DNA of 64,000 nucleotides from assembly GCF_001042905.1 (NCBI RefSeq), contig NZ_JYLB01000003.1:620001-684000 (forward strand), given 5' to 3'. Below the pieces are notes generated by a model. The model searched no databases, was not told where the DNA came from, and was given only the letters and a program-made list of their open reading frames with translations. The DNA is from Pseudomonas lini. GTDB taxonomy: Bacteria; Pseudomonadota; Gammaproteobacteria; Pseudomonadales; Pseudomonadaceae. This document shows positions 1 through 7,821 of the stretch, piece by piece. Made by a program: the position numbers and the translations under genes. Each line of letters begins with the position of its first letter. Within the stretch, counting starts at the first letter, position 1.

Positions 1-33
1 TGATGGGATACCCGGCTTTTGAGAACGTTGGAC

Positions 34-528
34 TTAATCCGTTCTTTTTGAAGTCGAAGTGCGAGCCTTACTCAACCCCTTCGTGTTGTGATCACCAGGC
101 GTAGAGGCCGAAATGGCAGAGGCTTTCGTCACTCCTCGCGTATCCCGGGAATTCGCAATGCCCGAAGTCACGGAACCATGGCCGCTATCGCCATTACGAT
201 CGCTACCGTAGTGATTGCCACTGATACCACGGTCGCGGACAGCTTTACCTGCGTGATCACTGCTCAAGCCATTGCCGTGGCCATTGCTGACGCCGCCGGA
301 ATGCCCGGAACCACCGTGGCCACCGCCGTTACCACCGCCATTGCCACCACCGTTACCACCACCATTTCCGCCGCCGTTACCACCACCACCACCACCACCA
401 CCACCACCACCACCACCTTTCGCGTAGGCGGAACTCATGATGGACAGGTCAGCGGGCAATAATGGGGCGGCTGCAAGCATCATCACGCATGACATGACAG
501 CGGCAAAACTCTTGTTTTTTAATAACAT
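34..528 (-). CDS. Glycine-rich secreted protein, unknown function
   Basis: Predicted 164-residue exported protein. I chose the ATG at 528 over an upstream in-frame start at 585, because it begins a clean signal peptide (basic KNK start, hydrophobic core, probable AYA cleavage near residue 36). The mature part opens with thirteen consecutive glycines, then repeated NGGG units and GHGG, then a polar Ser/Asn/His/Lys tail ending in SKRTD. No enzymatic domain is visible. The composition suggests a flexible extracellular or cell-surface protein. The glycine run is encoded by a perfect triplet repeat, so its length may vary between strains. A second Gly/Asn/Lys-rich exported protein of the CigR type lies just upstream on the same strand. 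Function unknown. Confidence 0.65.
   Translation of the reverse strand: MLLKNKSFAAVMSCVMMLAAAPLLPADLSIMSSAYAKGGGGGGGGGGGGGNGGGNGGGNGGGNGGGNGGGHGGSGHSGGVSNGHGNGLSSDHAGKAVRDRGISGNHYGSDRNGDSGHGSVTSGIANSRDTRGVTKASAISASTPGDHNTKGLSKARTSTSKRTD
379..417. repeat. Perfect (ACC)13 trinucleotide microsatellite
   Basis: Thirteen uninterrupted ACC units, 39 bases, read on the minus strand as thirteen GGT glycine codons at the start of the mature Gly-rich protein. Degenerate CC-rich triplets continue on the left side. Repeats this pure are prone to replication slippage; gain or loss of units would keep the frame and change only the glycine-run length. Confidence 0.9.
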
Positions 529-706
529 GGGTGGGTTCCGTGAGGTTGATATTGCACGGAGTAATTGACCCTTTCGGCCCCACACAGTTCAAAGGTCAAC
601 GACCAACGGGCAGGCAATGTGCAGTTATCGAACAATGCACATTGCTTCCCATAGTTTTACTGGTCGTTATGCAGCGAGGGCGCGATTGGACTTTGTCATT
701 TTCACT

Positions 707-1174
707 TCAATCGAATGCGCCATTGAGAACCTCGTAGATGATCCCGGTAGCAATGGCCACCAATATCAAGTCAGTTCCCGCCTGCCGCCACTCGTAGCCA
801 TCGTAGTGTGGAAGCCTGCCGAGCAATCGGCCATCAAGTTTCTTGGCGATCCCCGGCGGTAGCGGTTTTCCGCGTGCGAGATTTTTTTGAATACCGGGTG
901 GCAAGGCGGGCCCGGGGCTCCAGTAGTCGCGATAACCACCCACGATTCCAATAACACTTCCGTGATTGATGCTCGGGCCGTGACTCCAATCGTCACCCCC
1001 TGAACCTTTGCCTTTGTTTCCTTGGCTGGGGTTGCCATGGCCCTGAGTGTTTTGTGGATTTCCCTTGCCGCTTCCCTGGCCCTTCCCGTTTCCCGGGTCG
1101 GCCAATGCAGTCATTGAAGCGGACGCCAAGGCAAGACACGTCATAGCGGCAATCAACGAGCGAGATCTAAACAT
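707..1174 (-). CDS. CigR-family exported protein (anti-virulence regulator CigR family)
   Basis: 155 residues with a signal peptide (RSRSLIAAMTCLALASASMTALA, cleavage near 25). A Gly/Asn/Lys-rich low-complexity stretch (about 26-75) is followed by the repeat LPPGIQKNLARG / LPPGIAKKLDGR and a C-terminal hydrophobic segment (LILVAIATGIIYEVLNGAF). The duplicated LPPGI-KKL motif is characteristic of CigR-family proteins; CigR itself is a Salmonella SPI-3 membrane protein, and the role of Pseudomonas homologues is not settled. It is probably anchored in or associated with a membrane through the C-terminal helix. It lies on the same strand as the Gly-rich gene at 34-528 with about 180 bases between them, so co-transcription is possible but not shown. 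Confidence 0.7.
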   Translation of the reverse strand: MFRSRSLIAAMTCLALASASMTALADPGNGKGQGSGKGNPQNTQGHGNPSQGNKGKGSGGDDWSHGPSINHGSVIGIVGGYRDYWSPGPALPPGIQKNLARGKPLPPGIAKKLDGRLLGRLPHYDGYEWRQAGTDLILVAIATGIIYEVLNGAFD

Positions 1175-1273
1175 ATCCGTTCTCTCAGAAAGGGGATGCC
1201 CCCTGCAATGTAGACGGTTATGGGTGTGTTAGTTCAGAAACTATCCTTGCAGAGTTTTGCAAATCGCAGACAA

Positions 1274-1305
1274 CAAAAAAGGGCCCACCTTTCGGTGAGC
1301 CCTTC
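1274..1305 (-). terminator. Rho-independent terminator after tRNA-Val(GAC)
   Basis: A GGGCTCACC/GGTGGGCCC stem with a GAAA loop is followed on the minus strand by six T residues. It sits 29 bases beyond the 3' end of the tRNA-Val gene. Confidence 0.85.
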
Positions 1306-1333
1306 TAGACCGCCCAGCAGAGCGGATTTTGTT

Positions 1334-1410
1334 TGGTAGGCGCGATTGGACTCGAACCAACGACCCCCACCATGTCAAGGTGGTGCTCTAACCAACTGAG
1401 CTACGTGCCT
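1334..1410 (-). tRNA. tRNA-Val (anticodon GAC)
   Basis: A 77-base cloverleaf on the minus strand: acceptor AGGCACG paired with CGCGCCU, D-arm AGCTCAGTTGGTTAGAGC, anticodon stem CCACC/GGTGG with loop TTGACAT giving anticodon GAC, T-arm GGTTCGAGTCC, and encoded CCA. A terminator follows. Confidence 0.96.
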
Positions 1411-1593
1411 GCTGTGAGGCGGCATTCTACGGAATTCCGGAGGGGTGTCAACACCTTTTTTTCACCTAACCCTATGAATATGCAAAATATTTAATTTTGC
1501 TGTGGCAAAGAAGATTTTCCGCTGGCTGGCGGTCGTTTTTTAACTCGGGTAGGATCGATGCACTCGTAAAATATATTAAACAGAGGCTGCAGG

Positions 1594-2877
1594 ATGGCGA
1601 ACACTCCCTACCCAGAGTCCTATTACGCCGCATCGGCTAATGGAGCGCCGCCGCGCCCGGCCTTGCAGGATGATGTAGAGACTGATGTCTGTGTCATCGG
1701 TGCTGGTTATACCGGCCTGTCCTCTGCCCTGTTTCTGCTGGAGAACGGTTTTCGGGTAACGGTCCTGGAAGCGGCCAAAGTGGGTTTTGGCGCATCGGGG
1801 CGCAACGGTGGCCAGATCGTTAACAGCTACAGCCGTGATATCGATGTGATCGAGCGCAGTGTCGGCCCCAAGCAAGCTCAGCTGCTGGGGCAAATGGCGT
1901 TTGAGGGTGGACGGATCATTCGTGAGCGGGTGGCCAAATACAACATCCAGTGCGACTTGAAGGACGGCGGTGTATTCGCCGCCATTACCGCCAAGCAGAT
2001 GGGCCATCTGGAATCCCAGAAGCGCCTGTGGGAGCGCTTCGGTCACACGCAACTTGAGCTATTGGATCAGCGACGCATCCGTGAAGTAGTGGCTTGCGAT
2101 CAATACGTCGGCGGCATGCTCGACATGAGCGGCGGGCATATTCATCCGCTCAATCTTGTCTTGGGCGAAGCAGCCGCCGTGGAGTCGCTGGGCGGCACTA
2201 TTTACGAGCAGTCGCCAGCGGTGCGCATCGAGCGCGGCGCCAATCCGGTGGTGCATACGCCTCAGGGCAAGGTCAGGGCCAAATTCATCATCGTCGCCGG
2301 CAACGCGTACATCGGCAATCTGGTGCCGGAGCTGGCGGCGAAGTCGATGCCCTGCGGGACTCAAGTGGTCGCCACCGAACCCTTGGGCGAGGAATTGGCC
2401 AAGCGCCTGTTGCCTCAGGACTACTGCGTCGAAGACTGTAACTACCTGCTCGACTACTACCGCCTGAGCGCAGACAAACGCCTGATTTTCGGCGGCGGTG
2501 TGGTCTATGGCGCCCGAGATCCGGCGAACATCGAGGCGATCATTCGACCGAAGATGCTCAAGGCCTTCCCACAGCTCAAAGACGTGAAAATCGATTACGC
2601 CTGGACCGGCAATTTTCTGCTGACGCTATCGCGCCTTCCCCAAGTCGGACGACTGGGCGACAACATCTACTATTCCCAGGGTTGCAGCGGCCATGGCGTG
2701 ACGTATACGCACCTGGCGGGCAAAGTGCTGGCCGAAGCATTGCGCGGCCAGGCCGAGCGCTTCGACGCCTTTGCCGACCTGCCCCACTACCCGTTCCCCG
2801 GCGGGCAATTGCTGCGTACACCGTTCGCTGCGTTGGGCGCCTGGTATTACGGATTGCGGGACAAGTTCGGATACTGA
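1594..2877 (+). CDS. FAD-dependent amine oxidoreductase, PuuB/OrdL type
   Basis: 427 residues, full length for the DAO family of gamma-glutamylputrescine oxidase-like enzymes. A dinucleotide-binding GAGYTG motif lies at residues 36-41 after VCVIG, with the downstream E58 (LEA) expected to bind the ribose, and the FGASGRNGGQ segment typical of PuuB/OrdL follows at about 65-75. The C-terminus carries the second FAD contact (YYSQGCSGHGVTYTHLAGK). The family oxidises amines such as gamma-glutamylputrescine to the aldehyde with release of ammonia and hydrogen peroxide. No other polyamine gene is adjacent, so the exact substrate cannot be read from context. It appears to be a single-gene unit between tRNA-Val and a convergent receptor gene, with an AGAGG ribosome-binding site before the ATG. 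Confidence 0.85.
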   Translation: MANTPYPESYYAASANGAPPRPALQDDVETDVCVIGAGYTGLSSALFLLENGFRVTVLEAAKVGFGASGRNGGQIVNSYSRDIDVIERSVGPKQAQLLGQMAFEGGRIIRERVAKYNIQCDLKDGGVFAAITAKQMGHLESQKRLWERFGHTQLELLDQRRIREVVACDQYVGGMLDMSGGHIHPLNLVLGEAAAVESLGGTIYEQSPAVRIERGANPVVHTPQGKVRAKFIIVAGNAYIGNLVPELAAKSMPCGTQVVATEPLGEELAKRLLPQDYCVEDCNYLLDYYRLSADKRLIFGGGVVYGARDPANIEAIIRPKMLKAFPQLKDVKIDYAWTGNFLLTLSRLPQVGRLGDNIYYSQGCSGHGVTYTHLAGKVLAEALRGQAERFDAFADLPHYPFPGGQLLRTPFAALGAWYYGLRDKFGY

Positions 2878-2894
2878 CCGAGAGAGGTGAAAAG

Positions 2895-2950
2895 GTGCCA
2901 GCGAAGGCGTCATCAAGCGCGCCTTCGCCGGCAAGCCTGGCTCCTACGTA
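2895..2950. repeat. Single REP-like element (GCCGGCAAGCCTGGCTCCTAC class)
   Basis: A single copy of the GCCTTCGCCGGCAAGCCTGGCTCCTAC repeat core, with a partial opposite arm (GCCAGCGAAGGCG), between the convergent ends of the oxidoreductase and the receptor. The same core forms the complete inverted pair at 49381-49454. Confidence 0.7.
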
Positions 2951-2961
2951 AAGCGGTTCAC

Positions 2962-5385
2962 TCAGAAGTCGACCGTCGCCGAAAGGAGGTAGGTGCGCGG
3001 GGTCGCAAGCGTCAAGCCAGGCTCGCTGTCATCCGAGGCCCCGGCCGAACTCCAGTAGCGTTTATCCGCCACGTTCTCGACATTGGCACGCAGGGTGATG
3101 TTCTTTTCGTCGACCTTGAATGCGTAGCGGGCACCCACGTCGAAACGCTCCCAGGAGTCGATTTCCTTGTTGTTGGACTGGTCCAGATACTGCGAGCTGG
3201 AGTAGAGGCCGCGACTGGTCAGGGTCAGGCCCTGTATGGTCGGCACGTCCCACTCGGCGCCCAGGTTGACGTTGTATTTCGGCGTGGCCGGTGCCCGGTT
3301 GCCGTCAAAGGTGCCATTGGTGGTGTCGCTCAACTCACTGTCGATGTACATGACACCGCCGAGCAGGCGGAAACCATCGAGCGGTTCACCGAACACACTC
3401 AGCTCCACGCCCGTATTCTCGCGCTTGCCGTTCGGGCCGAAAACCCGCGTCGTGGCGTTGGTCTCATAGGCCGGCTGCTTGATCCGGAACACCGCGGCAG
3501 TCACGGCGAACGCACCCGCGTCATACTTGGCGCCGACCTCGACCTGCCGGCTGATGAATGGCGGGAATATCTCGTCCTCGTTCACAGAGGTCGACGGCGC
3601 GATCTTGCCCTGGCTCAGGCCTTCCATGTAGTTGGCATACAGCGACAGCTTATCGGTTGCCTTAAACAGGATGCCGCCCGACGGCGAAACCTTTTCCTCA
3701 TCGTAGGCCGTGGCGCCTTTGACATCATCCGTCCAGTCCTCAACCTTCACGCGCTGCCAGCGGGCGCCGAGGGTCAGCAACAGCCGGTCATCGAAGAAGC
3801 CCAGAGTGTCGGACAACGCCACGCCGCTGAAGCGGTTCTCGGTGTAGACCTTCGAATCGAGTCGAGTGGGTCTTACAGGCGTTGGTGTTTCCACGGGGTC
3901 GTAGAGGTTGCTGCGGGCCGCCGCATAACGGGCGCCGCCATTTTCGAAGTCCATGTAGAAATAGCTGGCGGCCAGATTGACCTCATGGCTTACCGGGCCG
4001 GTATGAAACCAGTTGCGCACCCCCGCCGTTGCCGTCCGGACATTTTCGTCACGGGTGAAGTCACGCGGCTGAACGCTGAAATCGCCAGCATCATTGGTGA
4101 CCGCAACGGCATGCCGGAGGAAGTCATGATTGCTTTTACGCGCGCCCACGCCGCCGTACAGCATGACCGAATCGCTGACATCGAATTCGCCGTTCACCGC
4201 TCCGAAAGTGTCGTTGGTGCTCGCCTTGCTCCAGGGTTGCGCATAGTTGTCGCGCACATCGTTCGCATTCGGCACCTTGGCATTGGCGCCGACCTGCACG
4301 CGTTCCTGCGGGGCATCGGTATCACGCTCGGTGCGCCCGATGTCCGTCGAGAGTCGCAGGCGCTCACCGCGAAAATCCAGGCCCAGCACAGCCATCTCGC
4401 GGTCGACACTCTGGTGATCCCATTCTGTGTCGCCGGACTGCTTCACGCCGTTAAAACGAATACCGAACTTGTTGTCTTCACCAAAGCGCCGACCGACATC
4501 CACCGCACCGCCGACCTGGCTGTCGGAAGCGTAGCTACCGGTAAACGAAGTGATGGGCTTGTCGGTCGCGCGCTTGGGCACCACGTTGATCCCGCCACCC
4601 ACACTGCCCCGCGGCGAGATGCCGTTGATGAGCTGGCTCGGGCCTTTGATGATGTCGACGCGGTCGGCCATCTCCATGTCGATCGTATAGGTCGGCAGGA
4701 CGCCGTAGAGACCGTTGTAGGCGACATCACTGTTGAACAGGCTGAGCCCGCGAATGGTGAACTGCTCATAACGCCCACCCGCCGGATTGGTGGCGCGAAC
4801 CGAGGGATCACTGGCGATCAAGTCGCCCAAGGTACGAGCCTGCAGGTTTTTGACCGCCTCGCCGGTGTAGGTGGTCATGCTGAACGGCGTTTCCATGAAG
4901 TCTTTCGAGCCTAGCAAGCCTTGCGAACCGCGGCGCGCGACTTGGCCGCCGGCATATACCTCGCCGTCCGCCCCGCCCGTGGCACCGAGAATCGAGGTGG
5001 GGGCCAGTTGCAGGCTGCTGCCTTCTGGCGCCGGAGTCAGGATGTAGGCCTGCTCGCCCACCGGTTGCAGTTGCAGACCGGAACCCTGCAACAGCCGGGC
5101 AAAGCCCTCCTCGACCGCGAACTCGCCGGAAAGACCAGAACTGGTGCGACTGCCCACCAGCGCCGGGTCGACCGAGAGATTGACGCCAGACAGACCGGCG
5201 AAGCGGGTCAGCGCATCGCTCAGGCTGCCGGCAGGCACCTGATAATTGCGCCGGGCACTGTCTTCGGCCCAACTGGCAGTGATGAATAACGGACTGGCAC
5301 TCAGGCCCAGCATCAGGCTCAAGCGCAACAACGGACGCAGGCGGGAAGAAGCCGGGCGCGGACAGCAAGGTATTACTGCGGGCAT
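2962..5385 (-). CDS. TonB-dependent siderophore receptor with N-terminal signalling domain
   Basis: Outer-membrane transducer-type receptor. I took the ATG at 5385 (AAGAGA ribosome-binding site upstream) rather than an open-frame start 25 codons earlier; this gives 807 residues. Order: signal peptide ending near ASWA, a Secretin/TonB short N-terminal domain (YQVPAGSLSDALTRFAGLSGVNLS), which in this class contacts FecR in the periplasm, a plug domain (LGDLIASDPSVRATN, IDIIKGPSQLINGISPRGSVGGGIN), and a 22-strand barrel ending YLLSATVDF with the terminal aromatic residue typical of porin-like barrels. It lies 67 bases downstream of fecR on the same strand, forming a sigma factor-anti-sigma-receptor cell-surface signalling unit. 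The cognate siderophore cannot be told from sequence. Confidence 0.92.
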   Translation of the reverse strand: MPAVIPCCPRPASSRLRPLLRLSLMLGLSASPLFITASWAEDSARRNYQVPAGSLSDALTRFAGLSGVNLSVDPALVGSRTSSGLSGEFAVEEGFARLLQGSGLQLQPVGEQAYILTPAPEGSSLQLAPTSILGATGGADGEVYAGGQVARRGSQGLLGSKDFMETPFSMTTYTGEAVKNLQARTLGDLIASDPSVRATNPAGGRYEQFTIRGLSLFNSDVAYNGLYGVLPTYTIDMEMADRVDIIKGPSQLINGISPRGSVGGGINVVPKRATDKPITSFTGSYASDSQVGGAVDVGRRFGEDNKFGIRFNGVKQSGDTEWDHQSVDREMAVLGLDFRGERLRLSTDIGRTERDTDAPQERVQVGANAKVPNANDVRDNYAQPWSKASTNDTFGAVNGEFDVSDSVMLYGGVGARKSNHDFLRHAVAVTNDAGDFSVQPRDFTRDENVRTATAGVRNWFHTGPVSHEVNLAASYFYMDFENGGARYAAARSNLYDPVETPTPVRPTRLDSKVYTENRFSGVALSDTLGFFDDRLLLTLGARWQRVKVEDWTDDVKGATAYDEEKVSPSGGILFKATDKLSLYANYMEGLSQGKIAPSTSVNEDEIFPPFISRQVEVGAKYDAGAFAVTAAVFRIKQPAYETNATTRVFGPNGKRENTGVELSVFGEPLDGFRLLGGVMYIDSELSDTTNGTFDGNRAPATPKYNVNLGAEWDVPTIQGLTLTSRGLYSSSQYLDQSNNKEIDSWERFDVGARYAFKVDEKNITLRANVENVADKRYWSSAGASDDSEPGLTLATPRTYLLSATVDF

Positions 5386-5452
5386 TGATAGAGTTCTCTT
5401 GATTCGTTCACATGCCTTGAATGACAAGCGAGTCGAAAAAAGGGGACAGGCT

Positions 5453-6397
5453 TCACACACTATTTTTGCGCGGCAGCAACGTCACCCAATAACGGGTACG
5501 TGAATGCACCTCCAGCGGCAGGCTGGCCGCGAGCAACGCGAGGACGCGATCGGTGTCGTCCAGACGAAAACTGCCGGTGACACGCAACGCTTCAAGCTCC
5601 GGCTCCCAACGCAGCACACCCGGTCGATAAGTGCTGAGTTCGCGCAGGAAATCTCCCAGCGGCTGGTTTTTCGCCATCAGCACGCCCTCTCGCCAACCCG
5701 GCGCAAGCACATCGAATGGGCTGATCGGCCCGACACCGGTTGCTTGAAGACTGACTTGTTGACCACTGCGCAAAGCCAACGCCGCCCCCTGCAAGGGCTG
5801 CAATTGCACGGTACCGTTGTACACCGACACGCGGCAACCGCGCACCTCCTGACGAACACAGACTTCGCTTTGGCTGACGATGATTTGTCCAAACATCGTT
5901 TGGATCGTCAGCGGTGATGTGATTGGCACCTTCAGCGACAGTTCGCCTTCAATCAGCCTCAAGCGACGGCTCTGCAAATCCACATCGACGGCACTGGCCG
6001 TGTTGAGTTGCAAGGAACTGCCATCAGCGAGCTGCACCTGTTTGCGCTCCCCGGTGGCCGTATGCAGATCGGCTCGCCAGACATCCAGGGGCAACTGTCG
6101 GCTGATCAGCCAAGCCGCCGGCACCAACGCCACCGCACCCAATGCACGCTTGAGCACCACACGCCGACCCGGCTCGGGGCGATCCAGACTTTTGAGCGCC
6201 AACGCTGAAGGCAGATCGGCAAACCGCTGACGCAAGGCTTGAGCCTTCTGCCAAGCCTGCTCGTGACTGACGCAACTGTCGCGCCAACGCTGCAGATTCG
6301 AACGATCCTGCTCATTGGCACTTCCAGATTCCAGCAAGGCGAGCCACTGCGCGGCAGCTCGCACGGCCTGACGAGCATCGGGCGCTGAACTGCTCAC
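5453..6397 (-). CDS. FecR-family transmembrane regulator (anti-sigma/sigma regulator)
   Basis: About 314 residues. The N-terminus carries the cytoplasmic DUF4880-type helix (AAAQWLALLESGSANEQDRSNLQRW), then a single membrane segment (LGAVALVPAAWLIS), then the periplasmic FecR domain (ATGERKQVQLADGSSLQLN and following), and a C-terminal domain that in this family contacts the receptor's signalling domain. I chose the GTG at 6397 because it overlaps the fecI stop as GTGA; a TTG at 6415 is the alternative. FecR proteins hold or activate the partner extracytoplasmic-function sigma factor in response to ligand-loaded receptor. The neighbours on both sides, fecI and the receptor, fit that role. Confidence 0.88.
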   Translation of the reverse strand: MSSSAPDARQAVRAAAQWLALLESGSANEQDRSNLQRWRDSCVSHEQAWQKAQALRQRFADLPSALALKSLDRPEPGRRVVLKRALGAVALVPAAWLISRQLPLDVWRADLHTATGERKQVQLADGSSLQLNTASAVDVDLQSRRLRLIEGELSLKVPITSPLTIQTMFGQIIVSQSEVCVRQEVRGCRVSVYNGTVQLQPLQGAALALRSGQQVSLQATGVGPISPFDVLAPGWREGVLMAKNQPLGDFLRELSTYRPGVLRWEPELEALRVTGSFRLDDTDRVLALLAASLPLEVHSRTRYWVTLLPRKNSV

Positions 6398-6903
6398 AGC
6401 TCCACCAACAGACAATGCTCATAGGCTTGCGCCATGTAGCGTTTGATCGTGCGCTCCGATACCCGCAGGCGCTCGGCGATTTGCTGATAGTTCAAGCCTT
6501 CCAGCTGACTGCAGAGAAACGCCTTACGCACTGCCGCCGGCAATCCATCGAGCAGTTCATCCAGGGCTTGCAGGGTTTCGAGCAACAACCAGCGCTGCTC
6601 GGGCGACGGCACACAGTCTTCCGGCAACGCCGCCAGCGCCGTCAAATATGCCTGCTCGAGGCTTCGTCGTTTATAGAAATTACTCAGCAGGCGTTTGCCC
6701 ACGGTCAGCAGATAGGCACGGGGCTCTTGCAGATCAGCAATTCGTTGAGAGCTGGCGAGTAAACGCAGGAACGTATCCTGACTGAGGTCCGCCGCATCAC
6801 AGCCATTGCCCATGCGTCTTCTCAACCAGCCTTCAAGCCAGCCACGGTGATCGCGGTACAAGTCGTGGAAGGTTTGCTCCTTCGGCATCGCCACATCACT
6901 CAT
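6394..6903 (-). CDS. FecI-type extracytoplasmic-function sigma factor
   Basis: 169 residues, standard ECF length. Region 2 (FHDLYRDHRGWLEGWLRRR...DAADLSQDTFLRLL, about residues 12-50) contains the FecI-like DLSQDTFLRL motif. Region 4 (LPAAVRKAFLCSQLEGLNYQQIAERLRVSERTIKRYMAQAYEHC, about 118-162) provides the helix-turn-helix for -35 recognition. It directs RNA polymerase to iron-uptake promoters once released by FecR. It is the first gene of the fecI-fecR-receptor operon, with a four-base overlap into fecR. A Fur-box-like palindrome overlapping a -10 sequence lies about 35-50 bases upstream, suggesting iron repression. Confidence 0.92.
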   Translation of the reverse strand: MSDVAMPKEQTFHDLYRDHRGWLEGWLRRRMGNGCDAADLSQDTFLRLLASSQRIADLQEPRAYLLTVGKRLLSNFYKRRSLEQAYLTALAALPEDCVPSPEQRWLLLETLQALDELLDGLPAAVRKAFLCSQLEGLNYQQIAERLRVSERTIKRYMAQAYEHCLLVEL

Positions 6904-6935
6904 CTCAAGAAGCCCTGCGCCAAGGAGTTATCGTA

Positions 6936-6975
6936 AATGAGAGTGATTCTAATTAATGTCAGAGCTGTGAACCAA
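6936..6975 (-). promoter_or_regulatory. Putative fecI promoter with overlapping Fur box
   Basis: On the minus strand a -35-like TTGGTT (6970-6975) and a -10-like TAGAAT (6946-6951) are separated by 18 bases. The -10 lies inside a 19-base sequence (6936-6954) resembling the Fur consensus, with the halves AATTAGAAT and ACTCTCATT. Position and pattern fit iron-dependent repression. The match is partial. Confidence 0.55.
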
Positions 6976-7047
6976 GTCCTTTATGCAATTGGGGCGCAGA
7001 AAGGTTGGGCGGGAAGGACATGAGAGAGGAAAAGCCAAATCGCAGAC

Positions 7048-7078
7048 ACAAAAAACCCCGGTCTTTCGACCAGGGTCT
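7048..7078 (-). terminator. Rho-independent terminator of the tRNA Val-Asp-Asp cluster
   Basis: A CCCTGGTCGAAAGACCGGGG hairpin followed on the minus strand by six T residues, about 85 bases past the last tRNA-Asp. Confidence 0.85.
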
Positions 7079-7162
7079 TTGCTATCGACTCGAAACAGAC
7101 ACTGGCTTTACCAGCAGCTTGCTTCGTAGCTCCAAGGCGTTCAGTGGGCCTTGAGGCAGATA

Positions 7163-7239
7163 TGGCGCAGCGGACGGGACTCGAACCCGCGACCCCCGGC
7201 GTGACAGGCCGGTATTCTAACCGACTGAACTACCGCTGC
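7163..7239 (-). tRNA. tRNA-Asp (anticodon GTC), copy 2
   Basis: A 77-base cloverleaf: acceptor GCAGCGG/CCGCTGC, D-arm with TCAGTCGGTTAGA, anticodon loop CTGTCAC giving GTC, T-arm GGGTTCGAGTCCC, encoded CCA. Identical to the copy at 7333-7409. Confidence 0.96.
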
Positions 7240-7332
7240 GTATCGCTTTGGACTTTCGCCCAAGTAACTCGTCTGACTGGAAAGCTTCGAGGCTTTTCAA
7301 TCTCGAGGCAGGTAAACCTGACTCGGAAAATA

Positions 7333-7409
7333 TGGCGCAGCGGACGGGACTCGAACCCGCGACCCCCGGCGTGACAGGCCGGTATTCTAACCGACTGAAC
7401 TACCGCTGC
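7333..7409 (-). tRNA. tRNA-Asp (anticodon GTC), copy 1
   Basis: Same 77-base sequence as the neighbouring tRNA-Asp, with anticodon loop CTGTCAC and encoded CCA. The two copies are separated by 93 bases, consistent with one co-transcribed cluster. Confidence 0.96.
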
Positions 7410-7464
7410 GCGTCGGTGGAGGCTTTTAAAAGCTTCCATCTTGCTTTCGCAAGACTCTCGGAAG

Positions 7465-7540
7465 TGGTGGGTGATGACGGGATCGAACCGCCGACATTCT
7501 GCTTGTAAGGCAGACGCTCTCCCAGCTGAGCTAATCACCC
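7465..7540 (-). tRNA. tRNA-Val (anticodon TAC)
   Basis: A 76-base cloverleaf: acceptor GGGTGAT/ATCACCC, D-arm AGCTCAGCTGGGAGAGC, anticodon loop CTTACAA giving TAC, T-arm GCGGTTCGATCCCG, encoded CCA. It is the first gene of the Val-Asp-Asp cluster. Confidence 0.96.
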
Positions 7541-7644
7541 GTTTGCATCTCCGAGGCCGCGAAATTTACGCAGGTACCGAAGCTAAGTCAATACCCCGCT
7601 TGAAGTTTTTCTGAAAAAGACAAAATTGTGTCTTAACAGTCAAA

Positions 7645-7730
7645 CCGCTTTCGCGAGCAAGCCCGCTCCCACACTGGATCTGCGGCGGACCACAGGTTTG
7701 TGATCGATATAAATTCAGTGTGGGAGCAAC
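7645..7730. repeat. Degenerate REP pair
   Basis: The left arm carries TTTCGCGAGCAAGCCCGCTCC followed by CACACTG. The right arm keeps only CAGTGTGGGAGCAAC, the outer part of the opposite copy. It is a decayed version of the inverted pairs at 40876 and 51951, lying between tRNA-Val and the convergent end of the SDR gene. Nothing else was seen in this gap. Confidence 0.65.
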
Positions 7731-7821
7731 TGTCTTGATGGTTTTTATTTTGAAGGCATATCGATAGACAGCGGCACATTCACATCAATGCTGGCTACAT
7801 CCATCGCAGCCACGCTTGGAT

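Noticed and set aside
2887..4914. 675-codon open frame on the plus strand
   Set aside because: Lies opposite the TonB receptor, no family similarity in its residues, and the receptor frame has clear STN, plug and barrel motifs. High-GC shadow.
6398..6415. TTG at 6415 as fecR start
   Set aside because: The GTG at 6397 forms a GTGA overlap with the fecI stop, the usual coupling, and the extra residues have no family support.
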